DNA of 64,000 bases from assembly GCF_016278365.1 (NCBI RefSeq), contig NZ_JADQBZ010000008.1, forward strand, positions 372,001-436,000, given 5' to 3'. Position 1 is the first letter of the stretch. The number at the start of each line of letters is the position of its first letter. The position numbers and the translations under genes were made by a program. A model generated the notes under the pieces. The model had not been told where the DNA came from and made no database searches. It saw only the letters and a list, made by a program, of their open reading frames with translations. The stretch is from Methanolobus sp. GTDB lineage: Archaea; Halobacteriota; Methanosarcinia; Methanosarcinales; Methanosarcinaceae. Of the stretch, positions 1 through 9,180 are shown in pieces.

Positions 1-821
1 GTGTATGTTTCCATTTCCGCCCTTATCTTTTGTATCGCCTCATAGAGTATTCCTGTATGAGTGGTATTGAAATTCTCCGGGAAAATGGAAACCAGGTCTT
101 TTACAGTGAGATTTATACCGTTGAGCCTGAACAGTTCATCTGCAGCAGGATTTATTGCTTTGGTCGCAGGAGTGTACACAGTAACCCTGTCTGCATAGGA
201 TTTCGGCGAGACGCCAAACTTCTTGAAGGCTTCCGGGTCTTCGGGCGCCTCATTCTTAAGCGATGCATATTCGCTATGCGGATCTATAATCAGAAGTGGA
301 ATATCACGGTCAAGAAGCTCCTCCAGCAGCACTGCGGCGGTATAAGACTTTCCGCTCCCGGTCTTGGCAAGGATGCTGCAGTGCTTCTGCACAAGACTGT
401 TGATACTTAGCTGAACCTTGATGCCGGTACCCTCCAGCAGGCCAATGTTCATGTCCTCACCGGAAAGCCCCAGTACGGAACGTATTAGTCCCTCGTCAGC
501 CACATATATAAGGTCCCCGGGACTGAAAGGAATAACAGGGGACCTGAGCATCCCATCACCATCGCGGGTGCCGATCACTATGGCCTCGGCCACAATCCTG
601 TCATCACTTTTGTCCTTTCGCTGTCCGCTCTTTGCTTCCTCCAGTGTGAAGGAATCGCTTGAGCGTGTAATAGATAATACCTGTGCGAGTACCCAGCCGT
701 CGGTCTCATGCCAGGCTTTTATATATGCGCCTCTATGGACTGCTGTACTGTCTGAGACAAGTAACTTGAATTCCAGAGTTCCTGTCTCTCCAAAGATAAC
801 GCCTACTGAACCTCGAACCAT
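1..821 (-). CDS. herA: HerA-family DNA translocase/helicase, partial (3' end beyond the window)
   Basis: The ORF track misses this gene because it runs off the left edge. Reading the minus strand from an ATG at 821 (ribosome site GAGGGAT just upstream) gives about 273 residues. They begin MVRGSVGVIFGETGT, the beta-barrel HAS domain of HerA. A Walker A motif KTGSGKSYT follows near residue 150, then LLIIDPHSEY, a typical HerA segment. HerA is a hexameric ATPase that works with the NurA nuclease and Mre11-Rad50 in DNA end resection; that role is family knowledge. The C-terminal half with Walker B and arginine finger lies outside. It sits downstream of dphB on the same strand, about 100 bp away. 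Confidence 0.9.
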   Translation of the reverse strand, partial: MVRGSVGVIFGETGTLEFKLLVSDSTAVHRGAYIKAWHETDGWVLAQVLSITRSSDSFTLEEAKSGQRKDKSDDRIVAEAIVIGTRDGDGMLRSPVIPFSPGDLIYVADEGLIRSVLGLSGEDMNIGLLEGTGIKVQLSINSLVQKHCSILAKTGSGKSYTAAVLLEELLDRDIPLLIIDPHSEYASLKNEAPEDPEAFKKFGVSPKSYADRVTVYTPATKAINPAADELFRLNGINLTVKDLVSIFPENFNTTHTGILYEAIQKIRAEMETY

Positions 822-924
822 TTTTCATCCCTCTATTCTTGGTCTTTATTATATGTTTGCCACGTATTATTATATTTTCCCCGGCTGGCAAGTTCCTTTT
901 TAGAATGTTCCAATACAATTTCCT

Positions 925-1728
925 TCAATCTTCAATATCTTCAATGATGGAAGAAGGTCCCCCGGCAAGCTTTACGAGGGCTTCGGCTTCGACAAAGTGC
1001 AATGATGCAGGGATGACCAGGATGTGCAGTGGGGCGCCAAAATCGCTGTCCTTGAGAAGGTGCGCGTAGCCTGCCTTTACTATGGGCGTCGGTGAGCCGG
1101 CCCTGGAAATGCCGACAGCAAGCGTATTATCCATGATTCCTTCGCCTCTTTTTTTTTCCACTTCCATTAGAAGAGCAAGCGCATGGTTCACTGTCATGTA
1201 CCCTTTCTCCCGGTCTATGTCCAGGAACATCAATGTGTGCATGTTGTGCTGCCTGTTGAGCTTTATTGTGTCATAGGGAGTTTCGGAAACGACAGTGACG
1301 CCTCTGCTGCTGGTGTATGGATGAGGTATGGTGGTGGCCTTCCCAAAACGGTAATTCTGCAGGCCGGAAAGTCCGCAGATGGCTGATGCAATGGAAGCAC
1401 CGTGAATGAGCCGGGTCGTGATGCCCGCATCCTGTGCCCGCAGGCGAAGGTCGACATGGGTAGTGGAAACCATGGTGTCCCCGCCTGTCAGAAAAACAAG
1501 GTCCTTGTCTGTTGCCTGGTCCAGCCAGCAGGGGTTCTGCTCCACATCTTCCCTGGAAAGGATATGAACCTTCTTTCCATATAGTTCCTCCAGCTTTTCA
1601 ATGGTCGTGCCCATGAGCACCGAAGTATAGAACTCCGCAAAGACCATGTCTGCCTGCTGTATGGCTTCAAGCCCTTTTAGAGAGATATCTTTTTCATCGA
1701 AAAGACCCAGTCCTATGAAAGTAAGCAT
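925..1728 (-). CDS. dphB: Diphthine synthase (S-adenosylmethionine-dependent)
   Basis: This enzyme methylates the modified histidine of elongation factor 2 in diphthamide synthesis. The protein starts MLTFIGLGLFDEKDISLKG, with the tetrapyrrole-methylase fold signature GLGL, then LVFLTGGDTMVSTTH and IHGASI, all hallmarks of archaeal Dph5/DphB. The ORF track starts 16 residues earlier at 1776, but that extension (MVLCDNCLF...) does not belong to the family, so I choose the internal ATG at 1728. This gives 267 residues, the usual length. No strong ribosome site is visible, which may mean a leaderless transcript. The gene probably forms an operon with herA downstream. Confidence 0.93.
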   Translation of the reverse strand: MLTFIGLGLFDEKDISLKGLEAIQQADMVFAEFYTSVLMGTTIEKLEELYGKKVHILSREDVEQNPCWLDQATDKDLVFLTGGDTMVSTTHVDLRLRAQDAGITTRLIHGASIASAICGLSGLQNYRFGKATTIPHPYTSSRGVTVVSETPYDTIKLNRQHNMHTLMFLDIDREKGYMTVNHALALLMEVEKKRGEGIMDNTLAVGISRAGSPTPIVKAGYAHLLKDSDFGAPLHILVIPASLHFVEAEALVKLAGGPSSIIEDIED

Positions 1729-1776
1729 GGTCTGGATAATGACAGACGTAAATAAACAATTGTCGCATAAGACCAC

Positions 1777-2237
1777 TAATTAATTGCATAAATACTAATT
1801 CAATTTTTTGATTAATATCCAAATAAAGTAATTTACGCTTTTGATATCATACTGTTAACACATCAGTTATACATTTATCTTATCCCTTCTTAACTTTAAA
1901 GATAATACCTACTTTCATTCAAAAAGAATAGAGTTTCTGTTATAATGGTCATTCGGGAAACCCCACGAAGTCCAATCTTTAATCTGAGAAGGAAACTGGA
2001 AATTTAATACGTTGCGAGTGTTTCGATAAACTCTTTGGAAAATATGCGTGTAAAATGTTGAGGTCAAGTCGGTCTGCGTGGTGACGAACAGACCGGCTTA
2101 CATGCTGGCTTCTGATTCTCTTTGTTCAATGAATAAATTATTTTGAATATATATAAATATTATTGCAATTTACTTGTATTCTCACTTTCTCCCCACTCGG
2201 CATATGCGAATATAGTTGCCGTATCAAACATCTAACC
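1777..2237. other. Long intergenic stretch at the left edge of the accessory region
   Basis: No convincing gene is seen. AT-rich sequence upstream of dphB is followed by a patch around 1945-2010 (ACCCCACGAAGTCC...) that weakly recalls the end of an IS200/IS605-type element. Next come a clear hairpin (listed separately) and an A+T-only patch near 2140-2160 that could serve as a TATA region for the small gene at 2238. Confidence 0.4.
2066..2099. repeat. Inverted repeat / stem-loop
   Basis: AAGTCGGTCTG at 2066-2076 pairs with CAGACCGGCTT at 2089-2099 (11 pairs, one G-T) around a 12-base loop. It has no U-run, so it is not a simple terminator. It could be part of an RNA, a recombinase site, or a relic of a mobile element at the island edge. 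Confidence 0.5.
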
Positions 2238-2468
2238 ATGAACCCACCCATTGAACCAGAAATATACAACAGGGTTAATACCTACCGCCAACAAATCCGT
2301 ACATCCGCATTGACGACTTTCGACATTCCAAGAATCATTGATACATATCGTGACCTCGACACAGAGAAGGTGTTCAGGCACATTATCGTAGGTAATGCAT
2401 GTTCATGGAATACATACGAAATAGCATGCGTACACTATGAAAAGTATCAAAGGCTCTTCAAGTTCTGA
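2238..2468 (+). CDS. Small hypothetical protein, 76 residues
   Basis: The ORF track gives 101 residues from 2163. The first 25 look non-protein-like, and an ATG at 2238 gives MNPPIEPEIYNRVNTYRQQ..., a soluble, mixed-charge sequence with no membrane segment and no motif I recognise. No strong ribosome site precedes it. A 12-bp perfect inverted repeat begins nine bases after its stop codon and could end its transcript. It may be an orphan of the accessory region or a chance ORF. Confidence 0.4.
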   Translation: MNPPIEPEIYNRVNTYRQQIRTSALTTFDIPRIIDTYRDLDTEKVFRHIIVGNACSWNTYEIACVHYEKYQRLFKF

Positions 2469-2476
2469 TAATTGAA

Positions 2477-2529
2477 TATGGCATGGATGATGGTCGGTTG
2501 GTTGGATTTTAATTTGTATCCATGCCATA
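2477..2529. repeat. 12-bp perfect inverted repeat with T/G-rich loop
   Basis: TATGGCATGGAT at 2477-2488 is the exact complement of ATCCATGCCATA at 2518-2529. The 29-base loop is rich in G and T. The ten-base core TATGGCATGG appears again at 5821-5830, beyond the far side of the nuclease/radical SAM/TcmP block. It may be a terminator for the preceding ORF or an element-end repeat. Confidence 0.6.
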
Positions 2530-2656
2530 AGTACAATCATATTTACAACCTGTATAAATTATTTGAAATGAATCTGGATAATTAAGAGTATGTCATCCAG
2601 ATATTAAGAAGCCATAAATATTTTAATGGACCTATTGCCTGCATAGAGGGGCATAC

Positions 2657-3607
2657 ATGAAACTAAAAACGATTACGATTCTCATCCTTATATCACTCAC
2701 ATTTGGTTGCATTTCAGACAGCAGCGAATTCATCAATGAATCAACACCCAGTACTGAAGTATCCACAACCAATGTGACACAGTTTATCGAAGCACCAATC
2801 ACTAATGAAACTACAGATGCACAAGTTGAGACTGCTCTTGAAACTATAAGAGTCGGTGCCTTTAACGTACAGGTATTCGGAGTCACCAAAGCCTCAAAAC
2901 CCGATGTCATGACCGTCCTTGCAGACATCATCCGCACATACGATGTCATTGCCATACAGGAAATTCGTGACTCCTCTCAGACTGCCCTTCCTGCACTCGT
3001 GAATCTCGTTAACTCAGATGGTTCACAATATGACTATGTGGTCAGTGAAAGGCTCGGGCGCACGAGCAGCAAAGAACAGTACGCATACATTTACAATACC
3101 CACACAGTTTCAATCAGCAATGCCCACACTTACCCTGAGCCCGATGGGACAGACCCATTCCACAGGCAACCCTATATTGCCTCTATAGAAGCCCTACAGG
3201 GCAATTACGATGCGGTCCTGATGGTAATCCATACTGACCCAGATGAAGCCACAGAGGAGATTAATGCACTCGGTGATGTACTTGCATACGCTCAGTCACA
3301 GAACCCTGATGAAGGGGATTTCATCATCATGGGTGACCTGAATGCAGATGGAAGTTACTTTGATGAAGATGGAACATCTGACCTTGATGCATACTACTGG
3401 GTGATTGATGATAGTCAGGATACAACTACAAAGTCAACCGATTACACATATGACCGCATTATACTCACTGACACATCTGATTTACATCGTGAATATGGTG
3501 TACACAGGTACGACCTTGTATACAATCTGACACAAGAACAGACGGTTGCCGTATCAGACCACTATCCGGTGTTTGCGGAGTTTGTGATTGACTTTGATGC
3601 CGATTAA
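2657..3607 (+). CDS. Secreted lipoprotein of the DNase I-like endonuclease/exonuclease/phosphatase family
   Basis: The N-terminus MKLKTITILILISLTFGC is a lipoprotein signal peptide with a cysteine for lipid attachment, followed by a Thr/Ser/Glu-rich linker to about residue 65. The catalytic domain carries the family's active-site series: FNVQVFG, IAIQEIRD (metal-binding Glu), VIHTDPD (His), IIMGDLNADG (Asp and Asn) and VSDHYPV (final Asp-His). All key residues are present, so an active phosphodiesterase, most likely a DNase, anchored outside the cell is expected. It stands alone between a small ORF and the radical SAM gene. A role in degrading external DNA, for nutrition or against incoming DNA, is inference. 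Confidence 0.85.
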   Translation: MKLKTITILILISLTFGCISDSSEFINESTPSTEVSTTNVTQFIEAPITNETTDAQVETALETIRVGAFNVQVFGVTKASKPDVMTVLADIIRTYDVIAIQEIRDSSQTALPALVNLVNSDGSQYDYVVSERLGRTSSKEQYAYIYNTHTVSISNAHTYPEPDGTDPFHRQPYIASIEALQGNYDAVLMVIHTDPDEATEEINALGDVLAYAQSQNPDEGDFIIMGDLNADGSYFDEDGTSDLDAYYWVIDDSQDTTTKSTDYTYDRIILTDTSDLHREYGVHRYDLVYNLTQEQTVAVSDHYPVFAEFVIDFDAD

Positions 3608-3824
3608 ATGTATTTTATCTTTAATATTTTAAATCATATTCTCCAGCATAGAATACTTTCATAGTGCTTGATTAATCCATATATATAACGAGATATAACA
3701 TTGTAAATAGACATCAATTGAGGAAATTGAATGTTAAAATGAAAGATAAAACTATATATGAACATTCAGTATCATTAAAAAACCTTTTTATAATTACCCC
3801 ATTAATCTCAAGGAAACCAACAAT

Positions 3825-4577
3825 ATGACATCCATTATTTATGAGCCGAGAGGTAGAGCAAGAGAATATTGCGAGCTTGCCGCAAACCTTTACAGAGGTT
3901 GTAGTCATGGATGCACTTATTGTTATGCCCCTTCAGCAACATTCCGGAAAAAAGAGGATTTTTCTATTCCTACTGTCCGAAAAGATGCATTAGAGCAATT
4001 AAAAAGAGATGCAGTGAAACTTGCCAGTGAGGAAGAAACAAGAGCTATATTGCTATCTTTCACCACAGACCCTTACATACCTTTAGATGTTAAGGAAGGG
4101 TTGACAAGAGAAGCAATTAAAATATTACATGGCAATAATCTAAAAATTGAAATTTTAACAAAGGGTGGAAAGAGGTCCGAAAGGGACTTTGATTTGTTAG
4201 CATCACGACCAGAGTTGAGTCGATACGGTGTTACATTGGTTTTCACAGATGAAAAACAAAGACGTGAAATAGAACCCTTTGCCGCTCCAACTAAAGAGCG
4301 CATAAAATCCCTTAAAAAAGCACATAAAATGGGTATTCCTACGTTTGTTTCACTTGAGCCAGTCTGGACTGCTGAACAATCTTTGGAATTAATAGATTTA
4401 ACGCACGACTTTGTGGATTTATTCAAAGTCGGTAAATTGAACTATAATAAGCAACAAAAGGAAGTTGATTGGTGCCAATTTAGGCATGATGTTATTGATA
4501 AACTCAAAATGTATGGTAGTGATTTTTATATAAAAAGAGATTTGATGAAGTGTGCCCCTTCACTAGAAATCAAATAA
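3825..4577 (+). CDS. Radical SAM protein (SPL/Rv2578c-like), partner of TcmP
   Basis: The motif CSHGCTYCYAP at residues 26-36 is the CxxxCxxC site that binds the [4Fe-4S] cluster and S-adenosylmethionine. Later segments FTTDPYIP, ILTKGG and FVSLEPVW match the photolyase-like or three-Cys-motif radical SAM group. At 250 residues it is compact and has no extra cluster domain. It is convergent with the TcmP gene and their 3' ends overlap by 15 bp (4563-4577). Families of this kind are known to be coded beside TcmP in phages and mobile regions. The substrate is unknown; nucleic acid modification or repair is inferred from SPL relatives. Confidence 0.85.
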   Translation: MTSIIYEPRGRAREYCELAANLYRGCSHGCTYCYAPSATFRKKEDFSIPTVRKDALEQLKRDAVKLASEEETRAILLSFTTDPYIPLDVKEGLTREAIKILHGNNLKIEILTKGGKRSERDFDLLASRPELSRYGVTLVFTDEKQRREIEPFAAPTKERIKSLKKAHKMGIPTFVSLEPVWTAEQSLELIDLTHDFVDLFKVGKLNYNKQQKEVDWCQFRHDVIDKLKMYGSDFYIKRDLMKCAPSLEIK

Positions 4578-5744
4578 TGAAGATTGACTGTGTTCCTCCA
4601 TGTCTTCAACTTCCAGAGGTTTGACTTCCTCTGCAGCGTCTTCAATCGTTACAGGAGTGAAATGTACCATACATGAGTCGGACATTCCACCCCTTTTACC
4701 CTTTCCTTCAATCGAAATTTTTGATTTACTTTCTAATTGAAGCAATGCAGTTTTGTAGTCGCCGGTCACATATGGCAAATCATTAGCAGTTTGCATTCTT
4801 ACGGCTTCGTATGTCAAAGACTGTCCATTGAAAATGTCAGCAAGATATTCCTGTAGGGATTCCAAATTATCGAAATTACCTATCGCCATTTGTCCTTCTG
4901 CCGGACCAAGATAACCAAATTGCTTTTTTGTTCCAGCGTTGTACATCACGTTTTTCATTACTTCGCAACCCTTAAAATTATTAGTGGCGTGAATAAGGTA
5001 ATATGTAGTCCTCAGTTTTCCATCTGAATTCACTTTGAATGGAAATGTGAATTTTACATTTGCACCTTGGTGCAACTGGTCTCTATATATCTTTAAAAGA
5101 GCTGCTTCTAAATCCAAATATTCGTACTCCTCTTCGGTTAATGCCTTTACGTTGGGAATACCATACAGTTCTTCTATGCTCCGTGCATGCCCCTCACTAG
5201 GTAAAAATCGATAGACGTATTCAATCATGAAATTTATGAAGACTTCTGTTCTTGGAAGAGCTAATATTTTCTTGATACTATCAAATGGAATCCCACTAAA
5301 GCCAAAGGGGTCGATGAAATAAAATGATGGGTGACTACAGTCTTGGACAATTGTATCAGCGATGTCAGCAAATTCATCATTTATTATATTTTTAATGGTT
5401 ATGCCTGAATAACCGGATGAGTCTTGATTTAGTTCATCTTGTATTACCTTTACTAAATTCTCATGGTTATTTTTGTTTTTTTCAATAAAGGTTAGCTCTA
5501 CGTGTTTAAGGAAATCAAATTTTCGTATGACATCCTTTACTGCACGCATAATAATCAAAGGAGAGCCTAGTTCTCCATTCGTATAAAGACCCCTGCCTGC
5601 AAAACAATCAAAAAAGCAAACAGTGTTATGATATCTACCAAGGATTTTTATCCACGCTTCCAAGTACTTTCTTAGAATTTCATGTTTGACTTCGGTATGT
5701 TCTTTGTAAATCCATTTTTTCGGGTCATCATCAGCAAGGGGCAT
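4563..5744 (-). CDS. tcmP: Three-Cys-motif partner protein TcmP
   Basis: The 393-residue protein matches TcmP: an N-terminal WIYKEHTEVKHEILRKYL block, then FFDCFAGRGLYTNGELGSP, which resembles a methyltransferase-type glycine loop, and FYFIDPFGFSG with INFMIEY further on. A C-terminal region (from about residue 310) looks like a winged-helix or linker segment. A good ribosome site GGTGAAA precedes the ATG. TcmP proteins are defined only by their pairing with Cys-motif radical SAM proteins and have no established function. The local pairing is exact: convergent genes overlapping by 15 bp. The DPFG segment and glycine loop suggest a nucleotide or SAM-binding Rossmann fold, which is inference. 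Confidence 0.85.
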   Translation of the reverse strand: MPLADDDPKKWIYKEHTEVKHEILRKYLEAWIKILGRYHNTVCFFDCFAGRGLYTNGELGSPLIIMRAVKDVIRKFDFLKHVELTFIEKNKNNHENLVKVIQDELNQDSSGYSGITIKNIINDEFADIADTIVQDCSHPSFYFIDPFGFSGIPFDSIKKILALPRTEVFINFMIEYVYRFLPSEGHARSIEELYGIPNVKALTEEEYEYLDLEAALLKIYRDQLHQGANVKFTFPFKVNSDGKLRTTYYLIHATNNFKGCEVMKNVMYNAGTKKQFGYLGPAEGQMAIGNFDNLESLQEYLADIFNGQSLTYEAVRMQTANDLPYVTGDYKTALLQLESKSKISIEGKGKRGGMSDSCMVHFTPVTIEDAAEEVKPLEVEDMEEHSQSSLFDF

Positions 5745-5930
5745 GTTTTCACCAAGAGTATCTGTTTCATTGCATTTAGGGGGTATTACAAAATATGTGA
5801 AACTTGCATAAATAACTTAGTATGGCATGGTGAAACTATTCAATAGATATTGATGTAAAAACATATGTTAGATACTCATTTTGCTGCAACATTACTTTGC
5901 CAGCACATTCATTGAACAACGTCCGCACCA

Positions 5931-6210
5931 TCAGCACATGCGGACCATATAGATGTTATCCTCAAGGTCAACCCTAGTCCTCAGTATCCACAACATTTCA
6001 GTATCCATGACTGATGCAGTTGCATACTTTACTTTGAATTTTTTGATGAACTCATATTTCAACGTAGACTCACCAAATGTGTTGGACTGGTCTTGGTATG
6101 GGTTGGGGCATTATCTCCAAATGTCGTCCGTCATTTTCAATCTCTTTTGAATCAAAGACATTGGACAGTTTGACTTGAACAATAGGAAAACTGCACAAAC
6201 TGATTATCTT
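5931..6210 (-). pseudogene. Possible decayed gene with a frameshift
   Basis: The region from 5745 to 6333 has no intact gene. On the minus strand two protein-like stretches lie end to end in different frames. One reads ...QVKLSNVFDSKEIENDG..., stopping at an in-frame TGA. The other begins YQDQSNTFGESTLKYEF and ends RVDLEDNIYMVRMC before a stop at 5931. Together they suggest about 85 residues of an ancestral protein split by one frameshift, with no clear start. I recognise no family. The plus-strand ORF at 5953 is its shadow. It may simply be chance. Confidence 0.3.
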
Positions 6211-6333
6211 TTATTATACAGGCACATAAGGTTCAACACTCATACAGAATATGTTTCACTTATCAACTTATTTATAGGACAACAGTAAATATACAATAAA
6301 CTTTGGATATTCACTTTTTAAAGAGGTTTTCCA

Positions 6334-9177
6334 GTGATTAACCTTTCCGAGCATCAAACACGTCTCCAAAAAATAGATATCCTGCTGAAAGAGCAAGGGT
6401 GGGATGTTCGTAACAGGTCACAGGTAATTGTTGAAGTTGACACCAAACAATCGGATTTCACGAAGCATATCTATAAACAAATACATGAAACTTTCAGGAA
6501 TGACGCTGAGAGTAAATATGTTGATTATCTCTTGCTCGACAGAATAGGCGACCCTGTTGCCATCATCGAAGCAAAGAGAACAACAAAAGACCCGCTCCTG
6601 GGTCAGAAACAGGCTGAAGAGTATGCTGATGATATCAAAGCTCAAACCGGGAAAGATGTGTTTATATTTCTGTCAAATGGATATGAAATATGGTTTTGGG
6701 ACAGAGAGCGATATCCTCGAAGACCCGTAAAAGGTTTTTACGCTCAAAAAGACCTGGAACGACTGGACTTCCAAATAAAGAATAGTAAAATCAATCATGC
6801 TACATCTGTCAACCCTTCGATTATTGACCGGGACAAGAATGTGGAGGTAGTACATCGAGTAATTGAACACATCCACAACGGTCATAGAAAAGGGCTTATT
6901 GTCATGGCAACAGGGACAGGTAAGACGAGGGTTGCAATGGCAATCATTGACCAACTCATGAGGGAGATGCGTGTTCAAAAAGTATTATTCCTGACTGACC
7001 GACAGGCACTGAGGAAACAGGCATACGATAAAGGTTTCATGCGTTTTTTCCAAGATGAACCAAAAGAAATAATTCTTTCCGGTAACTACGATTCTACCAA
7101 AAGCCTGTATGTTTCCACAATACAAACGTTTCAGGAAATATATACACAGAAAGACAGTAAGGGCAGATACAAAATATCTCCCGGTGAATTTGACCTGATA
7201 TTCTCAGATGAAGCCCACAGGTCCATCTATGTAAAATGGAAAGACATTTTCACATATCTGGATACTATCCAGATTGGACTTACAGCCACCCCTGCAGACC
7301 TCATGGACAGAGATACTTTCCGATTCTTTGAATGTGATGATAATGCTCCAACTGCTTTATACTCTTATGAAGAGGCTGTAAAAGATGGAGTTCTGTGCGA
7401 TTTCCGAAAGAATGTATCGGGTGCACGGACGTACTTCCAGATGGAAGGACTGAAACCAACTGATTTAACTGATAGTGAACGTGAAGAACTACTGAGTAAA
7501 GGCATAGACCCTGATTCCATAAACTTTGAAGGTACCGATATTGAGAAGAAAGTTGCACTAAAGGGAACATCGGAAGCCATTGTCAGGGAGTTTATGGAAA
7601 ACTGCATTACTGATGAATCGGGCAGTCTTCCTGCAAAAACAATCTTTTTCGCAATCTCAAAAACACATGCTTCGAGACTGGAAGAAGCATTTAATCGCCT
7701 TTATCCAGAATATAAAGGTCAACTCGCCAAAAGAATCATTTCAGAAGACCCGCGGGCACAACACCTTATCAATGACTTTGCAACTAAGGCATATCCAAGA
7801 GTTGCAATCTCGGTTGATATGATGGATACTGGAATTGATGTCCCCGAAATATGCAATCTTGTGTTCGCAAAACCGGTATTTTCAAAAATAAAGTTTTGGC
7901 AGATGCTCGGTAGGGGAACCCGTGCAGATGGTGCCTGTGAATATCGAGAATGGTTACCTAACGGTAAAAAAGAGTATTTCAAAGTATTCGATTTTTGGAA
8001 CAATTTCGATTACTGGAACATGAACCCGGAAGGTGTTAAAAACGAATCACCCGAATCCATTACAAATCGTATTTTCCTGTTAAGGCTCAAGCAGTTAGGA
8101 GAGTTGATGTCAAGGGGTGACTCTGCCCATGCAGAGAAGGTGAAAGCGGAGGTACTTGCAGACATTGAATCATTACCAAAGGATTCAGTCAGTGTGAGGG
8201 AACAACTGCAGGACGTGGAGAAAGCCCTGTCTCCGAAACTATGGGACAATATTGCGATAAACCCAGTAGAGTTCCTTCAGAAGAAAATAATGCCTCTGAT
8301 GAAGTACAAACCGAATGTCAACTTGAAAGAGTCAACATTTATTCTTCGATGTGAAAAACTGGCATACGCCATTCTGATGAATGATACCTTGGAAATTGAA
8401 CGTCAGAAAAAATCCATTGCCGAGATGGTGGACTGTTTACCAAGGACTCTGGATAAGGTCAAAGATAAAGAAGAGTTCATTGACAGAGTGTTATCAAGCT
8501 CTTTCTGGAATGATATTGGTTTTGATGACGCAAAGATGATTATGGATGAACTGTCTGCCCTGATGCCCAATATGATGAAGGAGCCGAGAGATACCATTGT
8601 CATCAATATGAGTGATACGATACAGGAACGGAAGCAGTGGATTCTCAGTGACGATAATGAACCAGAATATGCCGTTCAATACAGGAAAAAGATTGAGGAT
8701 TGGATACGGGAGCTTGCAGAAACTCATCCAGTTATCAGGAAAATAAAAAATGATGAGGTTTTGACTGAAGCTGACCTGCAGTCATTGGAAAACACATTGC
8801 ATAACTCTCAGTTTGCTGTGAGCGAATCCAAATTCAATGAGATGTATCACATCCAGAATACCACTTTGGTAGAGTTTATACGGCATATATTGGGTTTGTA
8901 TGACTATCCCTCCCCTGATGAAAAGATAAAGGATGCTTTTAACACCTATATCATTGAAAACAATAAACAATACAATGCAGACCAGCTGAATTTCATCAGG
9001 ACACTGCAGACAATGTTCCTGAGAAAGAAACATATTGAATTCTCGAATCTGTGGAATGCACCTTTCACCAATTTCGGTACAAACGCACCTATGCCAATGT
9101 TCAGTCAGGAAGAGTTAAATGCCTTTGTCGGTATTTGTAATGGAATCGAGAGGGATTTGTTTACAGCAGAGGCATAA
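6334..9177 (+). CDS. hsdR: Type I restriction enzyme, R (motor/nuclease) subunit
   Basis: HsdR translocates DNA and cleaves it when the site is unmethylated. The N-terminus has the nuclease core VDYLLLD...IIEAKR (PD-(D/E)xK type, near residues 65-80). It is followed by helicase motifs: ATGTGKT (about 190), SDEAHRS (about 291), GLTATPAD, and MLGRGTRAD (motif VI). The 947-residue length is normal, and the C-terminus resembles the EcoEI-type domain. The start is GTG with AAGAGGT upstream. hsdS follows after three bases and hsdM overlaps hsdS, so the three form one operon. All catalytic motifs look intact. Confidence 0.95.
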   Translation: MINLSEHQTRLQKIDILLKEQGWDVRNRSQVIVEVDTKQSDFTKHIYKQIHETFRNDAESKYVDYLLLDRIGDPVAIIEAKRTTKDPLLGQKQAEEYADDIKAQTGKDVFIFLSNGYEIWFWDRERYPRRPVKGFYAQKDLERLDFQIKNSKINHATSVNPSIIDRDKNVEVVHRVIEHIHNGHRKGLIVMATGTGKTRVAMAIIDQLMREMRVQKVLFLTDRQALRKQAYDKGFMRFFQDEPKEIILSGNYDSTKSLYVSTIQTFQEIYTQKDSKGRYKISPGEFDLIFSDEAHRSIYVKWKDIFTYLDTIQIGLTATPADLMDRDTFRFFECDDNAPTALYSYEEAVKDGVLCDFRKNVSGARTYFQMEGLKPTDLTDSEREELLSKGIDPDSINFEGTDIEKKVALKGTSEAIVREFMENCITDESGSLPAKTIFFAISKTHASRLEEAFNRLYPEYKGQLAKRIISEDPRAQHLINDFATKAYPRVAISVDMMDTGIDVPEICNLVFAKPVFSKIKFWQMLGRGTRADGACEYREWLPNGKKEYFKVFDFWNNFDYWNMNPEGVKNESPESITNRIFLLRLKQLGELMSRGDSAHAEKVKAEVLADIESLPKDSVSVREQLQDVEKALSPKLWDNIAINPVEFLQKKIMPLMKYKPNVNLKESTFILRCEKLAYAILMNDTLEIERQKKSIAEMVDCLPRTLDKVKDKEEFIDRVLSSSFWNDIGFDDAKMIMDELSALMPNMMKEPRDTIVINMSDTIQERKQWILSDDNEPEYAVQYRKKIEDWIRELAETHPVIRKIKNDEVLTEADLQSLENTLHNSQFAVSESKFNEMYHIQNTTLVEFIRHILGLYDYPSPDEKIKDAFNTYIIENNKQYNADQLNFIRTLQTMFLRKKHIEFSNLWNAPFTNFGTNAPMPMFSQEELNAFVGICNGIERDLFTAEA

Positions 9178-9180
9178 CGG

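Noticed and set aside
30-918. Plus-strand and minus-strand ORFs over the left edge
   Set aside because: They are in other frames of the herA gene, whose motifs (GxGKS, DPHSEY) are clear in the minus frame.
1945-2010. Possible IS200/IS605 right-end relic (ACCCCACGAAGTCC)
   Set aside because: Only a short resemblance by eye, with no transposase or TnpB remnant nearby; not enough to call a mobile element.
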